Positions 9,585-21,700 of a stretch of 64,000 nt of DNA are shown here, one piece after another. The stretch is from assembly GCA_024509875.1 (NCBI GenBank), contig JAMPIV010012160.1:568001-632000 (forward strand), written 5' to 3'. The notes beneath the pieces are model-generated. The model made no database searches and was not told where the DNA came from. It saw nothing but the letters and a program-made list of their open reading frames with translations. Position 1 is the first letter of the stretch. Each line of letters opens with the position of its first letter. Source of the DNA: Oreohelix idahoensis (lineage: Eukaryota > Mollusca > Gastropoda > Stylommatophora > Oreohelicidae). Position numbers and translations under genes: made by a program.

Positions 9585-10409
9585 CTGAGGACCTTTTCAA
9601 GCCTGAGCTTATTGCAGCCTCTTCTAGAGATGCTATTGATGAAATGTGACTGACCCGGTCTTCCCTGACAGAAGGTACAGCTGAAAAATCTGCCCAATCA
9701 TCATCTTCACTTGCCACACTTGTTGCCTGACTGGCTTCCAGATTGTTGGAGCTGCTAGCAGCAGAGTATCCTGAAACATGGCCTTGACCTTCATATAAGG
9801 AATGCTGGGCAAGGTCAATGTCAATGTCGAGCACTCTCAGAGCACTATATTTGTCCTCATCCCCGATCAGTGATACATCATTAGAGGATGATACATCTGA
9901 AGGTGTGGTAGCCTGAAGAGAAGCCATCTTGAAATCAGCAAAGTCATTAATGCCTCTGGCACTGCTAACTGTTGAGGGAACTGGGGAAGTCATCTTGATA
10001 GATGCAGTATCCTTGATGTCACTGACAGCAGGGTCAGACCCAACAGGTTGATGAAATCTTGCATAAATATTTTTGTAGTTACTTCCATGTCCAGGATTTA
10101 ATGACACGGTACCGAGATCAAATTTAGACAGGCCATCTTTATTAGAATGCTTAGAATTTGAAGCTGATGGAAGGCTAGAGGGTTGTGCTTGTACCTTTGC
10201 TCCAGCCACTGTTTGGTTTTGTTGGATAGCTGGAAATGGACAATGCAGAGGGCTAGCACCGGGCTTCTCTTTCTGCTGGTTATATTCTTCGACATAGTTT
10301 TCAAAGTTCCGTATGTCCTCATTTTCTGACTGCTCGGAAGTAGACACCTGACTTAGACTCTCTCTGCCATCAGTGAAGTCATCATCTTCAAAGCTTGGAG
10401 ATGTGTGAC
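9585..10409 (-). CDS. SYNRG: Gamma-synergin exon (NDFADF and DDDWADF motifs)
   Basis: The acceptor is TTTCCTAG before 10409 and the donor is CCTCAG|GTAACA after 9585. The length is 825 bases, entering with two bases and leaving one (phase 1-1). It encodes about 275 residues. It opens HTSPSFEDDDFTDG, then carries INDFADFKMAS, EDKYSALRVLD and EDDDWADFSAV. The DKYSAxR block parallels the repeated DKYSAFRELE-type blocks of vertebrate gamma-synergin, and the xDFADF/DDWADF motifs are gamma-ear ligands. Because the exon is symmetric it could be skipped without shifting the frame. Its identity as synergin is strong through the phase chain and motif order. Confidence 0.9.
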
Positions 10410-10506
10410 CTAGGAAATAATTTCAGTTATTCTTTGAAAGATCATTCACAGATTTTTAAACAATGAAGCAAGATCTATTCAGAAGCAAAAGACAAACAGA
10501 AAAAAC

Positions 10507-11495
10507 ATGATGGACAATATCAACGGATGTGTCAGTCAGATAGATCACTGCATTATCTTCAGTGAGATAGATCACTAGCATTATCAACATGATGGACAAT
10601 ATCTACGGATGTGTCAGTCAGATAGATCACTAGCATTATCAGGAAACACATGATGGACAATATCTATGGATGTGTCAGTCAGATAGATCACTAGCATTAT
10701 CAGGAAACACATGATGGACAATATCTACGGATGTGTCAGTCAGATAGATCACTAGCATTATCAGGAAACACATGATGGACAATATCTACGGATGTGTCAG
10801 TCAGATAGATCACTAGCATTATCAGGAAACACATGATGGACAATATCCACAGAAGTGTCAGTCAGATAGATCACTAGCATTATCAGGAAACACATGATGG
10901 ACAATATCTACGGATGTGTCAGTCAGATCTATCAATAGCATTATCAGGAAACACATGATGGACAATATCCACAGAAGTGTCAGTCAGATAGATCACTAGC
11001 ATTATCAAGAAACACATGATGGACAATATCTACGGATGTGTCAGTCAGATCTATCAATAGCATTATCAGGAAACACATGATGGACAATATCCACAGAAGT
11101 GTCAGTCAGATAGATCACTAGCATTATCAAGAAACACATGATGGACAATATCTACGGATGTGTCAGTCAGATATATCACTAGCATTATCAGGAAACACAT
11201 GATGGACAATATCTACGGAAGTGTCAGTCAGATAGATCACTAGCATTATCAGGAAACACATGATGGACAATATCTACAGAAGTGTCAGTCAGATATATCA
11301 CTAGCATTATCAGGAAACACATGATGGACAATATCCACAGAAGTGTCAGTCAGATAAATCACTAGCATTATTAGGAAACACATGATGGACAATATCTACG
11401 GAAGTTTCAGTCAGATAGATCACTAGCATTATCAGGAAACACATGATGGACAATATTTACGGAAGTGTCAGTCAGATAGATCACTAGCATTATCA
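10507..11495. repeat. 61-bp minisatellite, ~16 copies
   Basis: The unit includes AACACATGATGGACAATAT, then GTGTCAGTCAGATAGATCAC and TAGCATTATCAGG. The period of 61 was checked at 10641 and 10702. Two alternating variants (CTACGGATGTG and CCACAGAAGTG) hint at block-wise amplification. It lies in the synergin intron just upstream of the exon at 9585-10409 on the minus strand. Confidence 0.9.
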
Positions 11496-11499
11496 TTCA

Positions 11500-11775
11500 T
11501 TTTCTTTCTCGCTCCTTATGGATCATGAAGCCACCACTGTAGATGGGGTCATGGAGCCACCACTGTAGATGGGGTCATGAGCCACCACTGTAGATGGGGT
11601 CATGGAGCCACCACTGTAGATGGGGTCATGGAGCCACCACTGTAGATGGGGTCATGGAGCCACCACTGTAAATGATCACCTTGTGTGAGATCTGCACCAA
11701 GCTTTCACATGCTCTTGCAGCAGAGGTTGTTGTAGCCACTCAGTTGACATGATGAGGTTGCCAGCCTCATATTAG
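11500..11775 (-). repeat. Dispersed repeat copy 3 with internal 26-bp minisatellite
   Basis: The minus-strand dispersed repeat is recognisable by GGCAACCTCATCATGTCAAC near 11760-11740 and by GCTCCTTATGGATCATG on the plus strand at its other end. Between them the block GAGCCACCACTGTAGATGG is repeated six times with a 26-bp period (11528-11670). CCACCACTGTAG is the end of the dispersed repeat itself (its rc CTACAGTGGTGG appears in other copies), so the minisatellite arose from the repeat. Confidence 0.65.
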
Positions 11776-12320
11776 TCACTAGCTATGACATGCCAGATCA
11801 CTAACAACAGACAATAACAACTGCATTTCCACAAAAGCATATTAAGAACTAGGTCAATAAAGAACATCCAACACAGATAAATTAGAGTGCATGCCTCTGG
11901 AGTCAAAGTTACCAGGTTGACAACTTGGTAGCATCACGCTCTAGTCTACCAAGATGTAAATGAATACCTGACTCTGCTCTTCAGTTAGGGAGGGTAAAGG
12001 CAGCATGGAAGGGAACTGGTTACACCATCTCATAAAGCTTGATCTGGTATAGTAAAGCTCTCAACTCCTCTATGACAGTATTAGCTATGAGATAACCCTT
12101 GACCTTTGACATTATTCAAGTATTAGAATGTAACAAACAGAATAACAAAATAAATGTTAGTCTTTTCAAACAACTACAAACTCTGCCTTTTTACAAGAAA
12201 TATATTTTAGAATTTGATAGTAATTTAAAAAAAAAGAAACCTCTCAAAACTAAGGGTTGACATACACAGCAAGTATTAAATGCTAACCTTTACCTCAATT
12301 TTAACTCCCAGATTAATTTT
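11776..12320. other. Intronic stretch with no recognisable content
   Basis: I see no exon-like frame, RNA gene or tandem repeat here on either strand. Confidence 0.6.
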
Positions 12321-12324
12321 GCTT

Positions 12325-12990
12325 CAAAGGTATATTGAGCCATATTATATGCACATATATTGAAAGGTATATTGAGCCATATTATATGCACATATATTGA
12401 AAGGTATATTGAGCCATATTATATGCACATATATTGAAAGGTATATTGAGCCATATTATATGCACATATATTGAAAGGTATATTGAGCCATATTATATGC
12501 ACATATATTGAAAGGTATATTGAGCCATATTATATGCACATATATTGAAAGGTGCAGCCATATTATATATTGAAGGTATAAGCCATATTATATATATTGA
12601 GCCATATTATATGCACATATATTGAAAGGTATATTGAGCCATATTATATGCACATATATTGAAAGGTATATTGAGCCATATTATATGCACATATATTGAA
12701 AGGTATATTGAGCCATATTATATGCACATATATTGAAAGGTATATTGAGCCATATTATATGCACATATATTGAAAGGTATATTGAGCCATATTATATGCA
12801 CATATATTGAAAGGTATATTGAGCCATATTATATGCACATATATTGAAAGGTATATTGAGCCACATATATTGAAAGGTATATTGAGCCATATTATATGCA
12901 CATATATTGAAAGGTATATTGAGCCATATTATATGCACATATATTGAAAGGTATATTGAGCCATATTATATGCACATATATTGAAAGGTA
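12325..12990. repeat. 37-bp AT-rich minisatellite, ~17 copies
   Basis: The unit contains AAAGGTATATTGAGCCATAT then TATATGCACATATATTG, a period of 37. Two internal degenerate units occur near 12550-12600 and one short unit near 12860. Otherwise the copies are nearly identical, so the expansion is recent. Confidence 0.9.
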
Positions 12991-13138
12991 TTATATGGTC
13001 AGTGTCTCGAAGAATGTGATTTGACCTTATTGTACACTGTCACCATAGGCTACCACTTACTGTATCCCACATTTCAGCTCTAGCCTATTATTTATTTGGG
13101 AGTGACGGCTATAGCACGTATAGGGCTAAACCAGAACT

Positions 13139-13346
13139 TCTTCTTCTTCTTCCGTCCTTAGCCACCGACCGTCAAAGCAGTCAGTGGCCATTACGCCTAA
13201 TGGCGTCTTAGGGCAACAGCAGATAGGTTTTCTTTGCCATTGTTTCCCATCATGCCTATTGGCGTCTTTAGGGCAACGGCAAATCAATCCATTTGCTGTT
13301 GTTTCCGTAATCGAAGTGACTGGCAAACGGGTGATCAGCCCGTTGG
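13139..13346 (-). mobile_element. SINE-like element sharing a LINE 3' end (copy A)
   Basis: This 208-bp insertion ends in TTCTTCTTCTTC on the plus strand (a GAA tail on minus). A 12-bp target duplication TAAACCAGAACT flanks it (13127-13138 and 13347-13358). Its minus-strand 3' part has two modules of the type CCCTAAAGACGCC...GATGG, then ACTGACTGCTTTGACGG and CTAAGGACGGAAGAAG. The LINE at 4947-7790 ends with the same sequence (7713-7790). It is nonautonomous and probably mobilised by that LINE family. Confidence 0.8.
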
Positions 13347-13510
13347 TAAACCAGAACTGTGTGTTCAAAATCTTGAGATCGACTTATGCTCTGCCATGTA
13401 TGGTATATTTAAAGACTCGTCATTATTACTTTATACCCTTCAACATTTTCTGAGGGAGACTGAGCACCTATGGGTTTGCCCAGAGTGCAATGATGTTGAT
13501 TCTGATTAAC

Positions 13511-13627
13511 AATAACAAAAACATTATTACTTATCAAGGTTCACAAACATTATTACTTATCAAGGTTCACAAACATTATTACTTATCAAGGTTCACAAAC
13601 ATTATTACTTATCAAGGTTCACAAACA
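13511..13627. repeat. 26-bp minisatellite, ~4.5 copies
   Basis: The unit is built from CAAACATTATTACTTATCAA and GGTTCA with a period of 26 bases and almost no variation. Confidence 0.85.
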
Positions 13628-14059
13628 TTTGGATGTGAAAATTAATCAGTTCGTATCTGACCTAATGGTCTTTTATATTTAGACATGCACCCTAATATAA
13701 CCGACTAAATTGAGCGTGACGTGCCTCACCAAAACGAGGCAACATTTTTTTTTTTTTAATGTGAAAATTAGATGCATGCGTGTACTTACATCCACTGTAC
13801 ACACAAATACATGAGCATGCAAAAATGCAAGCTGACGTGCACACAAATACACACATAAACAGTCTTACTCATTTTAAATCCTTGCTTCCAACCATAAATG
13901 TACGGCCAAGATGTTGCAGATATTTGTTGTTGACATTTTTGTGGTTTAAAGTTTCTAAAGGCCCCATATCGAACCCTCCTTAGTCACTTTTCACAATATG
14001 CCTGGTTGGTTACAATGTTACTATTCTTTGCTTCCCTTTTGGGGGGGGGGGGGCCCCAT

Positions 14060-14770
14060 TAACACAAAAATAAGAACGTTCAACTCAAGTGTCAAGTCAG
14101 TCCTATTGTATGGCTGTGAAACATGGAGAACAACAAAAACAACCAAGAAGCTACAGCCTTTCATAAATGGCTGCTTGCTTGGAACAGAAGGACTGAAATG
14201 GTATGACAAGATGACTAATGTGGAAGTGATGACAAGATGACTAATGTGGAACTGATGACAAGATGACTAATGTGGAACTGATGACTAATGTGGAACTGAT
14301 GACAAGATGACTTATGTGGAACTGATGACAAGATGACTAATGTGGAACTGATGACAAGATGACTAATGTGGAACTGATGACAAGATGACTAATGTGGAAC
14401 TGATGACAAGATGACTAATGTGGAACTGATGACAAGATGACTAATGTGGAACTGGTGACAAGATGACTAATGTGGAACTGATGACAAGATGACTAATGTG
14501 GAACTGATGACAAGATGACTAATGTGGAACTGATGACAAGATGACTAATGTGGAACTGATGACAAGATGACTAATGTGGAACTGATGACAAGATGACTAA
14601 TGTGGAACTGGTGACAAGATGACTAATGTGGAACTGGTGACAAGATCACTAATGTGGAACTGATGACAAGAACCAGATGCTTGCCAGTGGAACAAGAAAA
14701 GAAAAGACAATGGCAAGGAATAGGACACCCCACTGAGGAAATCTGTTGATAGTATTACCAGGCTATGAAG
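14060..14770 (+). pseudogene. LINE RT C-terminal fragment containing a minisatellite
   Basis: The plus strand reads INTKIRTFNSSVKSVLLYGC then ETWRTTKTTKKLQPFINGC. This is the well-known post-RT region of APE-type LINEs (LLYGCETW...KLQTFINGCLRRI). At DKMTNVEVMTR the frame enters a 26-bp array (14205-14670). Beyond it, ACCAGATGCTTGCCAGTGG and GGAATAGGACACCCCACTG (the GHTLR region) resume the same LINE. Confidence 0.75.
14205..14670. repeat. 26-bp minisatellite expanded inside a LINE ORF
   Basis: The unit joins ACAAGATGACTAATGTGG and AACTGATG, about 17 copies with a few G/A changes. It corresponds to the residues DKMTNVELMT of the surrounding LINE frame. The units are close to identical. Confidence 0.9.
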
Positions 14771-15216
14771 ATCAAAGATGTGGTATGTGATACCTGTGTT
14801 GCCAGCTAAGGGCTATCACCCCAACAGTGCACATGACTAAGGGAGGCTACTTTCTTCTATACCACTGATGTACTCTGCTGCAACAAACACTTTTATGTTC
14901 CCAGACTTCCTCTAAAATAGAAACAATGGAAGGATAGACTGTACAAGATATCTTAAAATTAAAACAATAAGTTAATGGAGATTTCAATTACCGGCCTTGT
15001 ATAAATAATTTCACGACAGGAGGAAGTCTAATGTTTCAGAACACATTGTTTGTACTTTACAACTAAAACAATTCGTAAATATAAAAAAAATTAATGGTAG
15101 AAATGAGCTGTACTTAAGAAAGCAAATGTTGAGCTGCTATAAGTCTAAACTAAAAAAAAGTCAATAAGGAAAAAGTATTAGAAAAACATGCTAGGTAAGG
15201 GCAGAAAATAACATAT

Positions 15217-15527
15217 TCTTCTTCTTCGTTCGCCCTGAAAAGGACGGTGGTTGCGTTGTGTCTGTTTACGCCTAAGCTGTGATATCTGCACCTTTCGGTC
15301 GACACATCCGACTTCTGAACGGCATTTTTTAGGACCGGGTTTGCCTTCCCATTGCGATCCACACTCGCTCAGCCAGACTGCACTGCTGCAGACTGTTTCC
15401 AGGACCACCACGTGGAGGTGGAGTGCGGTCTTGACCAGCTCTGATTCGCTGGTCCTCGACACATCCAACTTCTGCACGGCATTCTTCTTCATGATTTGGT
15501 AGTAAATGTGACTGGGACTGTGTTGTA
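15217..15527 (-). mobile_element. GAA-tailed retroposon family 2, copy A
   Basis: This 311-bp insertion on the minus strand ends GCAACCACCGTCCTTTTCAG then GGCGAACGAAGAAGAAGAA. Target duplications are CAGAAAATAACATAT (15202-15216) and the same sequence with three more A's (15528-15545). The core CCTCCACGTGGTGGTCCTGG is shared with the copy at 30207-30513. It has no ORF. It is a SINE or a short LINE tail; the family is not known to me. Confidence 0.7.
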
Positions 15528-15545
15528 CAGAAAAAAATAACATAT

Positions 15546-16258
15546 GCAATGGTTGATTCCTGATTCTATCAATGTTACGTTTTTACATTTTTTCTCCATG
15601 CATATATATGTTTTTGTCACTAGCCACTTCTACTTGTCATTAGCCACTGGTTAAAAGAGTAAAAATGATGTTTGTACAGATAAGAAGTGTTAGTCAACTG
15701 CAGTCACCAAAATAAATGCAAAGCGGGACAACATGCAAATGCCACAATGCTGGACAATGTGAGCTAGACCGGGGGTTAAATGTCATTTCACAAAATCAGC
15801 AATATGTCAGTCTGCTGTGATACTCACACATTAGTATCATTAAAAGGCAGGTCTTTTAAAGATCTTTGTAAATATTTTAAAAATTATTTTAAAATGAAAA
15901 AATTTAGTGGAAGGTTGTGCTTGTTTGAAGAAGGCATGTCAAAAATGTAAAGTTCTGCGAAAATATGTTTTGAAATATCTGAAAATTTCAGAATAAGTCA
16001 CCACTTTCAAATGCATTCTAAATCTACCGATCATCAATCGTTAAGAGAATATCCATTGTCAATAAGAAGTTCCCAGTGTATTTACTAAGCAAAAAGCTCA
16101 TGTTAATAGGAGATTAGTATTTTACTATAATTCTGGCAAGACAAATTAATCTTAAATTTGCAGTTATTGGAACTGGCAAAATATAATGTCAGCCACAAAT
16201 ATGTACATATATTTTTATATTAAACATGAGATGGTGATAGACACTGAGATAAGATAAC
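15546..16258. other. AT-rich intron, nothing recognised
   Basis: No exon, RNA gene or tandem array is visible in this stretch. It follows the synergin exon 16259-16567 in transcription order. Confidence 0.6.
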
Positions 16259-16567
16259 CAGCGAAGACAACAGCCAACTTGCCTGTTGATGAGTCGCTGC
16301 TACAGAAGAATGAGCGAATATTTGTCCCATACTTATCATCCACAGGAAGTGAGGCCAGCGATACAGATACTGGCTGCTGTTGTGCTTCTTGCTGCTGCTG
16401 CTGCAACTGTTGTTGCTGGTGCTGATGATGAGGCTGAAGACTACCATTTCCCATTACTACAGACCCATTGCCCATGTGGTTGCAAACTGGCATGGTAGCT
16501 GGACATGACAAGCTAAAACCACTATTTCCAACTCCTCCGCCACCAATAAATTCTCCAAAATCTTCAT
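16259..16567 (-). CDS. SYNRG: Gamma-synergin exon (EDFGEF motif, polyQ)
   Basis: The acceptor is CGTAAG before 16567 and the donor is GCTG|GTTATC after 16259. The acceptor has a weak pyrimidine tract and is the least certain border. The exon is 309 bases, phase 1-1. It begins DEDFGEFIGGGGVGNSGF, an acidic Phe motif like DDFGEF of vertebrate synergin. Then it has a His/Gln stretch (HHQHQQQQLQQQQQ) and ends STGKLAVVFAG. Joining its last base G to GT of the next exon gives Gly and preserves the frame. The polyQ run is probably length-variable. Confidence 0.82.
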
Positions 16568-16784
16568 CTTACGACAGATGGTTATTCAGGGCAGGAAATG
16601 AAGGGGGGAAGAAATTAATGGGGGAAGATGAGATTGAAAATAAAAGGAAAACAAAACAGGTTTAGTGCAGAGGGGACAAAATTATACCACTGAAAACATT
16701 AAATAAAAATATTTGGTAAGAAATTATGGGTAAGTCAATATTTAAAATGAATGTGCATTTTGTTTAATGCAGAATTAAATGATT

Positions 16785-17262
16785 CTAGTTGAGTGGAGAA
16801 GGTAGTATAACGTCTTTAGGTTCCTGTTATATTCAGCTGAGTGGAGACGATAGTATGTCTTTTGGTTCCTGTTATATTCAATTGAGTGGAGATGATAGTA
16901 TGTCTTTTGGTTCCTGTTATATTCAGTTGAGTGGAGATGATAGTATGTCTTTTGGTTTGTGTTATATTCAGTTAAGTGGAGAAGATAGTATAATGTCTTA
17001 AGGTTCCTGTTATATTCAGTTTAAGTGGAGAAGATAGTATAATGTCTTAAGGTTCCTGTTATATTCAGTTGAGTGGAGAAGATAGTATAATGTCTTAAGG
17101 TTCCTGTTATATTCAGTTAAGTGGAGAAGATAGTATAATGTCTTAAGGTTCCTGTTTTATTCAGTTGAGTGGAGAAGATAGTATAATGTCTTAAGGTTCC
17201 TGTTATATTCAGTTAAGTGGAGAAGATATTATGATGTCTTAAGGTTCCTGTTATATTCAGTT
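16785..17262. repeat. ~48-bp minisatellite, ~10 copies
   Basis: The unit contains TTCCTGTTATATTCAGTTGA then GTGGAGAAGATAGTATAATG and a TCTTAAGG end. Copy length varies from 46 to 49. The left units (TATGTCTTTTGG) differ from the right ones (TATAATGTCTTAAGG). Confidence 0.9.
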
Positions 17263-17324
17263 GAGGAGACAAAGAAAGAACAGGGCGACCGATCTTTCAG
17301 ACGTGTATTAGAGGCACCTAATGT

Positions 17325-17470
17325 GAGTCTGGGCACAGGACTGGCTACCTCATCAAGTAAAACAAATTACAACAGGAACCACACCAGCAAGAGAACATGA
17401 ATGCTTTGGTGCTAGTTTCCTGCAAGAGGGGACCAGTTGACAATGATGGTCCCATGCTCCATAAGGAACA
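17325..17470 (+). repeat. Dispersed ~130-bp repeat family, copy 4
   Basis: Blocks in order are GGCTACCTCATCAAGTAAAA, AGGAACCACACCAGCAAGAG, CTAGTTTCCTGCAAGAGG and CCATGCTCCATAAGGA, as in the 29618 and 47783 copies. Confidence 0.6.
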
Positions 17471-17486
17471 CAGCAAACAAGAAATG

Positions 17487-17884
17487 CTGACCAAGCTGAC
17501 AATGACATTCACTTGACACTCTTCAATAAGATGAAAATTTCACGCTGACAATGACATTCACTTGACACTCGTCAATAAGATGAACATTTCACGCTGACAA
17601 TGACATTTACTTGACACTCTTCAATAAGATGAACATTTCATGCTGACAATGACATTCACTTGACACTCTTCAATAAGATGAACATTTCATGCTGACAATG
17701 ACATTCACTTGACACTCTTCAATAAGATGAACATTTCACGCTTACAATGACATTCACTTGACACTCTTCAATAAGATGAACATTTATGCTGACAATGACA
17801 TTCACTTGACACTCTTCAATGAGATGAACATTTCACGCTGACAATGACATTCACTTGACACTCTTCAATAAGATGAACATTTCA
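17487..17884. repeat. 49-bp minisatellite, ~8 copies
   Basis: The unit contains GCTGACAATGACATTCACTT, GACACTCTTCAATAAGATG and AACATTTCAC. The period of 49 was checked at 17544 and 17593. The array starts immediately beside the preceding dispersed repeat. Confidence 0.9.
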
Positions 17885-18795
17885 AAAGTTGTACATAAAA
17901 TATCTACAGGTCTATATCATTTTATCTCAACACCCGAAAACCGAGATAGTCTGACCATCAAAGGTTTCTTAGTGCTACATTTGACTACTTTTTTTTATCA
18001 CAATTGGGGCAATTTATGACTACTTTGGGCTATTTTTTAAAACATTTTGGGCTACTTTTCAGAAGCAATCTGGGCAACAACATCTGAAATCTGAAAAAAT
18101 GCAGTTTCCAAAACAAAGCTATCTTCAGGGATTTCTGATAAAAGGATATAAACCTGTATATAAAATCATGTGACAAAGTTATATAAGGAGTAGTCCCTAG
18201 TTCACAGCTTACACTATTTGTCTGTCCATTTTCTACGACGAGTAAATTATTTTGTGACTCTGGAAAAGTGATAACGAGTCTTTGTGGCCAATGTGTGAGC
18301 TACTCTGATCATATCACTATATGCTTCAGCTGACTGAAATGTCACTTCCTATTTTTAAATGTCTATGAATGTAGCTATTGGATGCAGATTACACGTATGT
18401 CAAAACAAGGGAAAATGACTGCCATTCAACAAATAAGTTTGTTTTTTTTCAATTCCCAGAAACCAAATAAAATAAAATCTAAGATGGCTGACAAACTGAC
18501 ATGACAAGAGATGGCAACAATTGTTACCGGCTAGACATCATTTGTTGATCAGGCTGGATCTTATGCTGAGTTGTAATGTTTATGGGACATAGCATTTTAT
18601 GTGATAAAATAGCAGTTGTCTTTATTTTGATGTTTGTTTCATGTAAATTGTTTGGATAGAAGTGAAGAAATAACTATTTAAAAATTGGAAGTGACTTTTA
18701 AATCACCATGGATGTGATAGGCTGGTGTAAGTCTCAAATGAAATCCTTAATCGTAGTCTAAGAACCACATCTATTCTACATATTAAAAATCTGGC
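17885..18795. other. Intronic stretch with no recognisable gene
   Basis: The stretch is AT-rich with a few short imperfect reiterations of TTTGGGCTA near 17975-18060. No exon-like frame or RNA gene was seen. Confidence 0.6.
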
Positions 18796-18799
18796 AGAC

Positions 18800-21700
18800 A
18801 GATGTCACTCCATGTGGAAAAGACAAACAGAAGAACACGTCCTCCTAGACTACTAACTCCATGTGGAGAAGACAAACAGAAATACGTGCCCTCCTAGACT
18901 ACTGACTCCATGTGGAGAAGACAAACAGAAATACGTGCCCTCCTAGACTACTGACTCCATGTGGAGAAGACAAACAGAAAGAACATGTCCTCCAGGACTG
19001 CTGACTGACTCCATGTGGAGAAGACAAACAGAAAGAACATGCCCTCCTAGACTACTGACTCCATGTGGAGAAGACAAACAGAAAGAACATGCCCTCCAGG
19101 ACTGCTGACTGACTCCATGTGGAGAAGACAAACAGAAGTACATGCCCTCTTAGACTACTGACTCCATGTGGAGAAGACAAATAGAAAGAACATGCCCTCC
19201 TAGACTGCTGACTGACTCCATGTGGAGAAGACAAATAGAAAGAACATGCCCTCCTAGACTACTGACTCCATGTGGAGAAGACAAAGAGAAGTACATGCCC
19301 TCCTAGACTACTGACTCCATGTGGAGAAGACAAAGAGAAAGAACATGCCCTCCTAGACTACTGACTCCATGTGGAGAAGACAAAGAGAAAGAACATGCCC
19401 TCCTAGACTGCTGACTGACTCCATGTGGAGAAAAGTAATGCCCTCCTAGAGAAGTAGAAGACAAACAGAAGTACATGCCCTCCTAGACTACTGACTCCAT
19501 GTGGAGAAGACAAAGAGAAAGAACATGCCCTCCTAGACTGCTGACTGACTCCATGTGGAGAAGACAAACAGAAGTACATGCCCTCTTAGACTACTGACTC
19601 CATGTGGAGAAGACAAACAGAAGTACATGCCCTCCTAGACTACTGACTCCATGTGGAGAAGACAAAGAGAAAGAACATGCCCTCCTAGACTGCTGACTGA
19701 CTCCATGTGGAGAAGACAAACAGAAGTACATGCCCTCCTAGACTACTGACTCCATGTGGAGAAGACAAAGAGAAAGAACATGCCCTCCTAGACTGCTGAC
19801 TGACTCCATGTGGAGAAGACAAACAGAAGTACATGCCCTCCTAGACTGCTGACTAACTCCATGTGGAGAAGACAAACAGAAGTACATGCCCTCCTAGACT
19901 GCTGACTAACTCCATGTGGAGAAGACAAACAGAAGTACATGCCCTCCTAGACTGCTGACTGACTCCATGTGGAGAAGACAAACAGAAGTACATGCCCTCC
20001 TAGACTGCTGACTGACTCCATGTGGAGAAGACAAACAGAAGTACATGCCCTCCTAGACTGCTGACTAACTCCATGTGGAGAAGACAAACAGAAGTACATG
20101 CCCTCCTAGACTGCTGACTAACTCCATGTGGAGAAGACAAACAGAAGTACATGCCCTCCTAGACTGCTGACTGACTCCATGTGGAGAAGACAAACAGAAG
20201 TACATGCCCTCCTAGACTGCTGACTAACTCCATGTGGAGGAGAAGACAAACAGAAGTACATGCCCTCCTAGACTGCTGACTAACTCCATGTGGAGAAGAC
20301 AAACAGAAGTACATGCCCTCCTAGACTGCTGACTGACTCCATGTGGAGAAGACAAACAGAAGTACATGCCCTCCTAGACTGCTGACTGACTCCATGTGGA
20401 GAAGACAAACAGAAGTACATGCCCTCCTAGACTGCTGACTAACTCCATGTGGAGAAGACAAACAGAAGTACATGCCCTCCTAGACTGCTGACTGACTCCA
20501 TGTGGAGAAGACAAACAGAAGTACATGCCCCGACTGCTGACTGACTCCATGTGGAGAAGACAAACAGAAGTACATGCCCTCCTAGACTGCTGACTGACTC
20601 CATGTGGAGAAGACAAACAGAAGTACATGCCCTCCTAGACTGCTGACTGACTCCATGTGGAGAAGACAAACAGAAGTACATGCCCTCCTAGACTGCTGAC
20701 TGACTCCATGTGGAGAAGACAAACAGAAGTACATGCCCTCCTAGACTGCTGACTGACTCCATGTGGAGAAGACAAACAGAAGTACATGTCCTCCTAGACT
20801 GCTGACTGACTCCATGTGGAGAAGACAAACAGAAGTACATGCCCTCCTAGACTGCTGACTAACTCCATGTGGAGAAGACAAACAGAAGTACATGCCCTCC
20901 TAGACTGCTGACTGACTCCATGTGGAGAAGACAAACAGAAGTACATGCCCTCCTAGACTGCTGACTAACTCCATGTGGAGAAGACAAACAGAAGTACATG
21001 CCCTCCTAGACTGCTGACTGACTCCATGTGGAGAAGACAAACAGAAGTACATGCCCTCCTAGACTACTGACTAACTCCATGTGGAGAAGACAAACAGAAG
21101 TACATGTCCTCCTAGACTGCTGACTGACTCCATGTGGAGAAGACAAACAGAAGTACATGTCCTCCTAGACTGCTGACTAACTCCATGTGGAGAAGACAAA
21201 CAGAAGTACATGCCCTCCTAGACTGCTGACTGACTCCATGTGGAGAAGACAAACAGAAGTACATGCCCTCCTAGACTGCTGACTAACTCCATGTGGAGAA
21301 GACAAACAGAAGTACATGCCCTCCTAGACTGCTGACTAATAAACTCCATGTGGAGAAGACAAACAGAAGTACATGCCCTCCTAGACTGCTGACTGACTCC
21401 ATGTGGAGAAGACAAACAGAAGTACATGCCCTCCTAGACTGCTGACTAACTCCATGTGGAGAAGACAAACAGAAGTACATGCCCTCCTAGACTGCTGACT
21501 GACTCCATGTGGAGAAGACAAACAGAAGTACATGCCCTCCTAGACTGCTGACTAACTCCATGTGGAGAAGACAAACAGAAGTACATGCCCTCCTAGACTG
21601 CTGACTAACTCCATGTGGAGAAGACAAACAGAAGTACATGCCCTCCTAGACTGCTGACTAACTCCATGTGGAGAAGACAAACAGAAGTACATGCCCTCCT